Below, piece by piece: positions 57,951 through 64,000 of a DNA stretch of 64,000 nucleotides. The position numbers and the translations under genes are program-made. The DNA comes from Brevibacillus fluminis (GTDB lineage Bacteria > Bacillota > Bacilli > Brevibacillales > Brevibacillaceae). Under the pieces are notes generated by a model. The model worked only from the letters and a program-made list of their open reading frames with translations, ran no database searches and was not told the DNA's origin. The stretch's first letter is position 1. Every line of letters starts with the position of its first letter. The DNA is taken from NCBI RefSeq assembly GCF_003710825.1, contig NZ_RHHQ01000003.1:1-64000 (forward strand), in the 5' to 3' direction.

Positions 57951-58673
57951 ATGAAAGAGACAATTATGATTGTTGATGATAACCAGGAGATATTCGAACT
58001 GCTGCAAGATATTTTGGAAAACGAGGGCTATGAGGTCGTATGGGCGGAAAATGGCGAGCAGGCTCTTGTCAAGCTGGAAGCCGACGCCCAGCCCAACCTG
58101 ATTCTTCTCGATATCATGATGCCGCACATGAGTGGTTACGAATTGTGTGCCCAGATTCGCCGTGAACGGGACATGCCGATTATTTTCCTCAGCGCAAAAG
58201 GAAAACCGGTCGATAAGGTCGTCGGCCTGGAGATTGGCGCTGATGACTATATTACGAAGCCATTTGACGCGGAAGAGCTGCTCGCGCGAATCCGTGCGCA
58301 CCTGCGCCGCTACGAGCGGATTCGCAAACAGACGCAGGAAGAGCAGCCGCCAAAAGAGACAGCTTCCCCGGCGATTACCGTCCTCCGCTTTAAAGGCTTG
58401 GAAATCCACAAGGAAACGTACTCCGTCTACATCGGTGAGCAGAAGGTAGAGCTGTCAACAAAGGAGTTCCAGCTTCTGCTGTTTTTGGCAGAGAACGCTG
58501 GCATCGTCTTTACGCGAGAGCAAATCTATGACCGTGTCTGGGGCTATGGGTATGGTTCGCTCAATACCGTCACCGTCCACATCAAGAATCTGCGCGAAAA
58601 GCTGGAAGTCGAACGCACGTTTATTAAAACCCAGTGGGGTACCGGCTATGTATTTATCGGGGAGCGCCTGTAG
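57951..58673 (+). CDS. OmpR/PhoB-type response regulator
   Basis: This 240-aa regulator has an N-terminal receiver with acidic residues D9/D10 and phospho-acceptor Asp54 (LILLDIMMP), and switch Lys in ITKPFDAEELLARIRAHL. The C-terminal winged helix is VELSTKEFQLLLFLAENAGIVFTREQIYDRVWG with TVHIKNLREKLE as recognition helix. A linker of about 20 residues is unusually Gln/Glu/Pro-rich. The ATG at 57951 is six bases after GGGGGTG. The cognate kinase gene follows 2 bp after the stop codon. Confidence 0.94.
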   Translation: MKETIMIVDDNQEIFELLQDILENEGYEVVWAENGEQALVKLEADAQPNLILLDIMMPHMSGYELCAQIRRERDMPIIFLSAKGKPVDKVVGLEIGADDYITKPFDAEELLARIRAHLRRYERIRKQTQEEQPPKETASPAITVLRFKGLEIHKETYSVYIGEQKVELSTKEFQLLLFLAENAGIVFTREQIYDRVWGYGYGSLNTVTVHIKNLREKLEVERTFIKTQWGTGYVFIGERL

Positions 58674-58675
58674 CG

Positions 58676-60019
58676 ATGACCATCGGGAAACGGCTGTTCC
58701 TTTCCTTTTTGGCGGTCATTGCCCTCAATTTGCTGAGCTACAAGTTCATCTTTGAAAATATCATCGTCGAGCAAATCAAAACCGACCGCCACGAGCAGTT
58801 CAAGCAAGAAATGGATGCAGCCGCGAAAGTGCGTTTGAATCAGCTGTTGCGCAGCTATCATTTCAAAGATCCGGTGGAATCGCGGGAAATTTCCGAACAA
58901 CTGCCGGATGACATGATGTATGTGATCACCATAGAGGACGGACGGGGCAACACCATGTATACCAAGGAGTCGGAAGCCTACAGACTCAAGAAAGACTCCA
59001 GCAAAAAAGTCGTGTCCGAGTACCACTTTGAACACGACTCCACATCACTCGGAACTACCATCATCCGTTTCTATACCGACGATTCCGATATTCTTGCCAC
59101 CAAAGGCGTCACGATGGTGGTCATCTATATTTATGGCAGCGTGATCATCGTCGGACTGCTGCTTATTTTCATGCTGGTGCGCTGGATCTTGCGGCCGGTC
59201 AACGAGCTCTCTGTCCTGACGCAGGACATCAAGGCGGGGAAGCGGGAAGTCTCCTTCTCGTATAAGGCCAACGACGAATTCGCAGCCTTGCTCCATTCGT
59301 TCGCCGACATGGTCGAGCAGCTCCGCATTTCCGAGGATCGGCAGCAGGAGCTGATTGCAGCGATCGCTCACGACTTCCGCACGCCGCTCACCACGATCAA
59401 AGGCTATGCTTCCTATATCGCGTCCGGCCGGATTACAGATATCGAACGCATCCGCAGGCAAATGGGCAAAATCGAGCAAAAAGTCGGCGATCTCGACGAG
59501 CTGCTCGATGAGCTGCAAGACTACTCGCGCTTGAGCAATGAGCTACCGCTCACGACGAATCGTTTCCGCCTGCATCATTTCATGCGCCAAATTAGCGAGG
59601 AATATAAAACAAAAGTGCGCGATGCGGGTCTGCATTTTCACAGCAAAATTCGCGTATCCCCGGAGCTGCATATCGAGGCCGACGAATTCAAGCTGAGACG
59701 CGTCCTGCAAAATTTGTTAAACAATGCGATCTATTACAACAAGCCGGACGGCTCTATCCTCCTCACCTGCGACCAGCGCGATGGCCAGGTCGTCATTTCG
59801 GTCATCGACAAAGGAGAAGGGATTGCCGAGGACGAGCTGCCGAAAATTTTCACCAAGTTTTATCGCGCTGAAAAATCACGGAACCGCAATAATGGCGGAA
59901 CCGGCCTGGGCCTGACGATTTGCCAGAGCATCATCGAACGGCACCAAGGGCAGATTACCGTCACCAGCGAGTTGGGCAGAGGAAGCTGCTTCACGGTTTC
60001 GATTCCGATCCATCAGTAG
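58676..60019 (+). CDS. Sensor histidine kinase
   Basis: This 447-aa membrane kinase has helix 1 (about 7-27), an extracellular region (about 28-155) with a predicted PAS/CACHE-like fold, helix 2 (about 156-178), a HAMP domain (about 180-232), HisKA with His242 (AIAHDFRTPLTTIKGY), and a HATPase with N box (LNNAIYYNKPDG), G1 (IDKGEGIAEDEL) and G2 (NGGTGLGLTICQ). The pair cannot be assigned to a stimulus. The start at 58676 is 2 bp after the regulator stop codon. Confidence 0.93.
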   Translation: MTIGKRLFLSFLAVIALNLLSYKFIFENIIVEQIKTDRHEQFKQEMDAAAKVRLNQLLRSYHFKDPVESREISEQLPDDMMYVITIEDGRGNTMYTKESEAYRLKKDSSKKVVSEYHFEHDSTSLGTTIIRFYTDDSDILATKGVTMVVIYIYGSVIIVGLLLIFMLVRWILRPVNELSVLTQDIKAGKREVSFSYKANDEFAALLHSFADMVEQLRISEDRQQELIAAIAHDFRTPLTTIKGYASYIASGRITDIERIRRQMGKIEQKVGDLDELLDELQDYSRLSNELPLTTNRFRLHHFMRQISEEYKTKVRDAGLHFHSKIRVSPELHIEADEFKLRRVLQNLLNNAIYYNKPDGSILLTCDQRDGQVVISVIDKGEGIAEDELPKIFTKFYRAEKSRNRNNGGTGLGLTICQSIIERHQGQITVTSELGRGSCFTVSIPIHQ

Positions 60020-60148
60020 GTTGGAAAAATTCGGACAAAAGCTTTATGAACGTTTATATTCCTTTCACACACAGTTTATTTTTCGTTGCTATAGTATTCA
60101 GTAAGGAAGCTACTTTTCAATGCAATTGTTAATAACCCCCCATATAGA

Positions 60149-60188
60149 CTTACCAAGCGGCCCGTTGCCGCCTGGTAAGCTTTTTTTT
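60149..60188 (+). terminator. Terminator of the two-component operon
   Basis: CTTACCA.GCGG pairs with CCGC.TGGTAAG, followed by TTTTTTTT. Confidence 0.88.
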
Positions 60189-60202
60189 GCTGTAGCAAAG
60201 GA

Positions 60203-61549
60203 CTATCGTTTATGAATGGTCATTTTCATGCCGTTTTTCGGACGCAAGGTCACGACCGGTTCCGGGATCGCCGCTGGCTCATTTTCACCCCGACTGATGC
60301 GGAATCGTTGACCGATCGTCGCCAAAAGCAGCGCCGACTCCATCAGTGCGAAGTTGTTGCCAATGCAGATTCGCGGCCCGCCGCCAAACGGAAAATAGGC
60401 GAATTGCGGGTTACGCTTGAGCAATTCGCCGCCATCAAATCGCTCCGGCTTGAAACGGTCGGGCTCGTCATAGAAGCGTGGATCTCTGTGCATGACGAAC
60501 TGGCTCATCATGAGAATCTCGCCTGGCTTAAAGTGATAGCCGCCGATCTCGACATTCTCGACTACCTCCCGATTGATCATCCAAGCCGCCGGATACAGGC
60601 GCATCGATTCCTGCACGATTTGATTCACATACGGCAAGCTCGGAATGTCGTCCACCGTTGGCTCGCGCCCTTCCAGCACTTCATCAAGCTCCTGATGGAA
60701 TCGAGCCTCCACCTCGGGATGCTGCGACAGCAAATACCATGTCCAGGAAAGCGTATTGGCTGTCGTTTCATGGCCCGCTACGAAAATCGTCATGACCTCA
60801 TCGCGCACCTGTTTGTCAGACATGCCAGTTCCATCTTCTTCATCGCGCGCTGCCAAAAGCATTGCAAGCAAATCGGTATGCTCCGCTCCCTCAGGTTCAT
60901 TGCGCCGATCTTCAATGATGGCGTAGATCGTCTTGTCCAGCAGCTCGGAGGCCTGTTGGAAGTCGCGATTGCCTTTGGTCGGGACTTCCAGCGGAATATC
61001 GAGCACAGAGGTTGCCTTTTTGCTGATGTACTGCAATCCCACCTCGATGGCATGGCCGATCTCATCCGCATTGCTGCTGACATTCGCGCCGAACATCGTG
61101 CGCGTGATGATCGCCAAGGTCAAACGCATCATTTCATGGTGGATGTCCAACAATTCCCCGTCTTTCCACGCTTCGATATGGTTGACGGCTTCTTCCACCA
61201 TGATGTCTCCGTAACCGGCGATGCGATCGCGATGGAACGCCGGCTGCATCAATCTCCGCTGCCGCAAATGATCTTTGCCCTCGTTCGTAAGGATTCCTTC
61301 TCCTACAACCAGCTTGGCTACCTGCAGCCCTTTCGCTTTTTTGAAGTGGGCCTGTTTGGCGACCAAGATTTCCTTGATATACTCCGGGTTGCTAATCAAA
61401 TAGGCATGACGGCTCGGCCCCATGCGGATGTGGGCCACATCGCCATATTCACTCGCGGCGCGAGTCAAAAATGAGAGCGGGTCCTTACGGAAGGCCAGCA
61501 GATTGCCCGAGAGCGGCAGCCCGCGCGGTCCTGAAATTTGTGTCGTCAA
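60203..61549 (-). CDS. Cytochrome P450 monooxygenase
   Basis: This 448-aa soluble P450 has the oxygen-binding helix I motif AGHETTANTLSW, the helix K ExxR motif ESMRLYP, and the haem loop FPFGGGPRICIGN with axial Cys395. The class is of the long-chain, CYP102/CYP120-like type rather than the actinobacterial biosynthetic type. No ferredoxin or reductase gene is adjacent, so electron supply comes from elsewhere. The substrate is unknown. The gene appears monocistronic. Confidence 0.94.
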   Translation of the reverse strand: MTTQISGPRGLPLSGNLLAFRKDPLSFLTRAASEYGDVAHIRMGPSRHAYLISNPEYIKEILVAKQAHFKKAKGLQVAKLVVGEGILTNEGKDHLRQRRLMQPAFHRDRIAGYGDIMVEEAVNHIEAWKDGELLDIHHEMMRLTLAIITRTMFGANVSSNADEIGHAIEVGLQYISKKATSVLDIPLEVPTKGNRDFQQASELLDKTIYAIIEDRRNEPEGAEHTDLLAMLLAARDEEDGTGMSDKQVRDEVMTIFVAGHETTANTLSWTWYLLSQHPEVEARFHQELDEVLEGREPTVDDIPSLPYVNQIVQESMRLYPAAWMINREVVENVEIGGYHFKPGEILMMSQFVMHRDPRFYDEPDRFKPERFDGGELLKRNPQFAYFPFGGGPRICIGNNFALMESALLLATIGQRFRISRGENEPAAIPEPVVTLRPKNGMKMTIHKR

Positions 61550-61660
61550 ATGTTTCGCCTCGCTTTTTATTGGGGGTGATCTCCTTCTTTAGTATCCTTT
61601 TCCCCTTTACGAATGATGCATGGCGAGACAGACTGCAATCGTGGTGAGCATTCGTGAAAA

Positions 61661-61694
61661 AAAATAAAAACAGCCAACCGAAATCGGCTGACTG
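61661..61694 (-). terminator. Terminator of the 27-aa membrane peptide gene
   Basis: On the minus strand CAGTCAGCCG pairs with CGGTTGGCTG, followed by TTTTTATTTTTTTT. Confidence 0.85.
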
Positions 61695-61730
61695 CTTGGG
61701 AACAAAATCGCGTTATAAGTGCTTGATGAC

Positions 61731-61814
61731 CTAGTTGTTGCGAGCGGCTGTCATCGTGCCAACGAATGCAAATGTCATGGTGAGAACCAGGAAAAACATG
61801 CCTTCCAGTGTCAT
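61731..61814 (-). CDS. Small 27-aa single-TM membrane peptide
   Basis: A 27-codon ORF, TLEGMFFLVLTMTFAFVGTM after the initiator, ends with TAARNN. It is one hydrophobic helix with few charged residues. GAGGAGTGAGGAGCA lies before the ATG and a dedicated terminator follows, so it is likely to be real despite its size. Small one-helix proteins of Bacilli include toxin- and regulator-like peptides; no family is assigned. Confidence 0.6.
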   Translation of the reverse strand: MTLEGMFFLVLTMTFAFVGTMTAARNN

Positions 61815-61960
61815 TGCTCCTCACTCCTCTTTCACATAAGCTCAAGCGCCTCGCTGCTTGATGTGTTTATCTTACCACTAAAAAAGGAGTCACAACGTGG
61901 CGATATAAGGCGAAATTTTTACACAAAAGTGAACGAATTGTGTCAGGAGGGAGGGGGGAT

Positions 61961-62223
61961 GGCAAAGCTTTTTGTGGAGACGAGGGGATTTGCGAAAAAA
62001 GAGGTGGCTGTCGCTGTGGCAATGCCCGCAAGGGTGTTTGCAAGGCCGGCTCCGCAAAAAAGCGGAACCGCGCGCCAAAGCCACACGCTGCGCGGCGGAT
62101 GTATCTCAGGGATGCTGTGACGCGCGAAAGCCGTTCCGCTTTTCTGCTCCGCCTCTGCTGGCATCGCCAAGGCTTTCGCCCCCTCTTTTTTCACAAATCC
62201 CTTAGCTGCACCAAAAGCATGCC
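61961..62223. repeat. Long inverted-repeat element, copy 2 (about 263 bp)
   Basis: Arms of about 105 bp flank a centre at 62075-62130. The outer ends GGCAAAGCTTTTTGTGGAG and (inverted) GGCATGCTTTTGGTGCAG match, then GGGATTTGCGAAAAAAGAG with GGGATTTGTGAAAAAAGAG, and AAAAAGCGGAAC with its inverted copy. The centre AAAGCCACACGCTGCGCGG is identical to copy 1. Where the arms differ from copy 1, both arms have changed together. ORFs of 60-130 codons run across it but have no ribosome sites. Confidence 0.8.
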
Positions 62224-62253
62224 GGGATGAGGAAATTAAAAAAGAAAAATGAC

Positions 62254-62290
62254 GGGTTGGCTACGCCAATTTTTTTGTGTGGGCTATACC
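62254..62290 (+). repeat. Degenerate copy F of the 41-bp element
   Basis: GGTTGGCTACGCCAATTTTTTTG keeps the left arm of the consensus. The right arm (TGTGTGGGCTATACC) is eroded. It lies just after the long inverted repeat and before the SDR gene's terminator. Confidence 0.4.
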
Positions 62291-62302
62291 AGGTAGTTTT
62301 TA

Positions 62303-62347
62303 AAAAAGCAGCTCCCGGTGGGTCTTTATCCATTGAGAGCTGCTTTT
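62303..62347 (-). terminator. Terminator of the SDR gene
   Basis: On the minus strand AAAAGCAGCTC pairs with GAGCTGCTTTT around a 23-nt middle, followed by TTTTTT. Confidence 0.85.
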
Positions 62348-62350
62348 GTG

Positions 62351-63139
62351 TTATTCAATAATTGTTTGCTGATAAGCTGGTTTTGACCATAACCCGATCT
62401 GTTCACCATTTACGCCCCAGACGGTCCCTGTTTCGGTCGGATGCGTGATGAGATGGAGCACGAGACGGGCGACGTCTTCCGGTTGGCCGATGCGCCAATA
62501 GTCGGGAAGTTCTTCACCTTTTGCTCGTGCTGCAGCTTCCGCCTTTTCTACATGCGGGCGGGTCATGTCTGTCAGGGCGGCTGGGGAAATGGCGTGCACG
62601 CGGATGCCTGCTTGTTGCCACTCTTGTGCCAGCGTGTAGGTCATCGCCAAAATCGCGCCTTTTGCGGCAGCGTAATTCAGCTGGCCAACGACGCCATGCA
62701 AGCCTGCCAGCGAGGTCATGTTGATGATGACGCCACCTGTGCCCACTTCTTTTTTGGCTTGCAAAAACGGTTGCGTGCAAGCAAACGTTCCTTTCGCATG
62801 GACGGCGAGGACTCTATCCCAGTCTTGCTCGTCCAGCTTGTGGCTCATCCGGTCGGCGACGATGCCGGCGTTGTTGACCAAATAGTCGATGCGCCCGAAA
62901 GCGTCGAGCGCCGCTTGGGTCAGTTTTTTGCCTGTCTCCATCTCTTCGACCCGACCGGTAACACCGACTGCCAAGCAGCCCGCTTCCTTGATTTCGGCCA
63001 CGGTTCGATTCACGCCTTCTTCCGTCGTTCCGTTGACGACGACCGCAATGTTCGCCTGGGCCAAGCTGGTTGCGATTGCATGCCCGATTCCTCTCGTAGA
63101 ACCCGTAACGATCGCGGCTTGGACGCACCTATCGTTCAT
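62351..63139 (-). CDS. SDR-family 3-oxoacyl-ACP reductase-like dehydrogenase
   Basis: This 262-aa short-chain dehydrogenase is FabG-like. The cofactor motif is VTGSTRGIGHAIA (about 11-23), with NNAG in DYLVNNAGIV and catalytic Ser143, Tyr156 and Lys160 (NYAAAKGAIL). It would reduce or oxidise a hydroxyacyl or sterol-like substrate with NAD(P)H. I start at 63139 after GGGGAGGCGGG. The longer frame reads through the ligase gene. It overlaps the ligase end by 11 bp, so the two are coupled. Confidence 0.9.
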   Translation of the reverse strand: MNDRCVQAAIVTGSTRGIGHAIATSLAQANIAVVVNGTTEEGVNRTVAEIKEAGCLAVGVTGRVEEMETGKKLTQAALDAFGRIDYLVNNAGIVADRMSHKLDEQDWDRVLAVHAKGTFACTQPFLQAKKEVGTGGVIINMTSLAGLHGVVGQLNYAAAKGAILAMTYTLAQEWQQAGIRVHAISPAALTDMTRPHVEKAEAAARAKGEELPDYWRIGQPEDVARLVLHLITHPTETGTVWGVNGEQIGLWSKPAYQQTIIE

Positions 63140-64000
63140 TTTCCCGCCTCCCCTTTTGCTCGAAAAACAAGTCACGCAGCTTCCTCTTATCCGTTTTGCC
63201 CGCTGCATTGCGCGGCAGCTGTGGCACGATCCAATATTCATCCGGCCTTCTGGCACGGGCGAAGCGATGCTGTAGTACAGCTGCAAGACGAGTGTTTTCT
63301 GGGTCCTCACCGTCAGCGTCCTGCCTGTTTGCAAGGATAACCGCCGCGATAATCCGTTCACCGAGCACCTGATCCGGCACGCCGAACACGGCCGCTTCGC
63401 TAATCGCTTCGTCGGCAACCAACGCCCGCTCGATTTCAGCGGGATAAAGGTTCACCCCTCCGCGCACGATCACGTTCTGTTTTCGCCCAACCAAATGCAA
63501 GCAGCCCGCTTCATCGAGATAGCCGAGATCGCCCACTGTGTACCCTCCCACAGTCGGCTGGATAAACGGCGGCGCCTGCGCATGTCCGTAGCTTTGCGCG
63601 ACCATCGAGCTTTTCACATGTACACCACCGATCTCGCCTGTCTTGAGTAGTTGCCCCTGCTCGTCACGAATGGTCACCTCTACGCCGGGAAACGGCCGCC
63701 CGACGCTGCCAGCCTCGCCGCTATTCTGTCCGTGGCGAATATAGCTGACGAAGCTGATCTCTGCGGCGCCATAATATTCGTACAAGCTGCTGCCAGGAAA
63801 GGCTTGCAGCCATTTGTTCGCGAGCTCGAAAGACAGCTTGTCTCCCGCCGAAATGAACGTTATGTTTTCGTCCGTGAAAGGTTCGGTTCCTCTGCCTTGC
63901 TCGATCATGGCCAAAAGCTTGGCATACATCGCTGGAACCATAAAGCATGCCGTCACCCCGCCGGACTGCAAATGCTCGAGCACCGCATGGCTGTGAAAGC
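63129..64000 (-). CDS. AMP-dependent acyl-CoA synthetase/ligase, C-terminal part (truncated by window edge)
   Basis: At least 290 codons are present; the frame stays open to the right edge. The ANL-family signatures visible are LYEYYGAAEISFVSYI (A5 region), GDLGYLDEAGCLHLVGRKQ with the hinge Asp/Arg, GGVNLYPAEIERALV, and the C-terminal catalytic Lys in RNAAGKTDKRKLRD. It activates a carboxylic acid as acyl-AMP for transfer to CoA or an ACP. With the SDR downstream it may form a small fatty-acyl or polyketide-like unit. The start lies outside the window. Confidence 0.9.
   Translation of the reverse strand, partial: FHSHAVLEHLQSGGVTACFMVPAMYAKLLAMIEQGRGTEPFTDENITFISAGDKLSFELANKWLQAFPGSSLYEYYGAAEISFVSYIRHGQNSGEAGSVGRPFPGVEVTIRDEQGQLLKTGEIGGVHVKSSMVAQSYGHAQAPPFIQPTVGGYTVGDLGYLDEAGCLHLVGRKQNVIVRGGVNLYPAEIERALVADEAISEAAVFGVPDQVLGERIIAAVILANRQDADGEDPENTRLAAVLQHRFARARRPDEYWIVPQLPRNAAGKTDKRKLRDLFFEQKGRRENER

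Noticed and set aside
60212-61474. 420-codon ORF antisense to the P450 gene
   Set aside because: Same reason: the P450 frame has all family motifs, and the antisense product has no recognisable domain.
61940-62230. Overlapping ORFs of 64-133 codons in the long inverted repeat
   Set aside because: They arise because the arms are complementary and GC-rich and lack stops on both strands; none has a ribosome site and the products have no recognisable fold.
1-64000. CRISPR arrays, tRNA genes, prophage or intact insertion sequences
   Set aside because: No regular short direct repeats with unique spacers, no tRNA cloverleaf patterns and no transposase or integrase domains were noticed on reading both strands; a dedicated scan would be needed to be certain.

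Overview
The window looks like chromosome from a low-to-moderate-GC, endospore-forming Firmicute of the Bacilli, most likely Brevibacillus or a close Paenibacillaceae relative. This is inferred from gene content and order, not from a database search. The supporting signs are the 5' end of a 16S rRNA gene followed by ygxA, ygzB and perR, as in Bacillus; spore genes (spo0M, spsF, YrzI-type small proteins, a CwlC-like amidase without a signal peptide); AGGAGG ribosome sites; and intrinsic terminators with long T-runs.

Layout. 1-4500: rRNA operon start with two promoters, ygxA, ygzB, a membrane-anchored GH18 hydrolase, and perR under a double Per box. 4500-8300: nth, then a four-gene operon (bcp, M42 aminopeptidase, methyltransferase, cobalamin adenosyltransferase). 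8470-13600: an HTH regulator, ribU under an FMN riboswitch, a small orphan gene, and an ABC-2 exporter. 13850-21330: hemL, an orphan gltB (1513 aa) with no gltD beside it, and yugP. 21400-23750: a decayed patch with intact spsF, a DegT/DnrJ-type aminotransferase pseudogene and other debris. 23750-31420: spo0M, comER, an IseA-like lipoprotein, an MFS pump, an ABC exporter and a MocR-type regulator.

31400-33000: a second-type histidyl-tRNA synthetase gene. Its leader encodes a 16-residue peptide ending in three His codons, followed by two mutually exclusive hairpins, the last of which is a terminator. This is the most striking regulatory object in the window. 33000-36400: Ntdp, a GNAT acetyltransferase, a cluster of very small sporulation-type ORFs including two YrzI-like proteins, and an S66 peptidase. 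36400-48900: mutY, yfhP, an APC permease, an AT-rich LysE/MocR divergon, a serine hydrolase, a CDF transporter, an ABC exporter, sodA and a TSUP permease. 49200-57800: an EVE protein, yneF, a CwlC-like amidase, prpE, a LiaI/PspA/LiaFSR envelope-stress module, and an NlpC/P60 hydrolase behind a c-di-AMP riboswitch. 57950-64000: an OmpR-type two-component system, a cytochrome P450, a tiny membrane protein, an SDR dehydrogenase and a truncated acyl-CoA ligase.

Two families of dispersed non-coding elements run through the window. One is a 41-bp hairpin element (four equal-length copies and two degenerate ones). The other is a roughly 260-bp long inverted repeat (two copies) whose arms match each other within a copy better than between copies. 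No CRISPR array, tRNA gene or intact insertion sequence was recognised.
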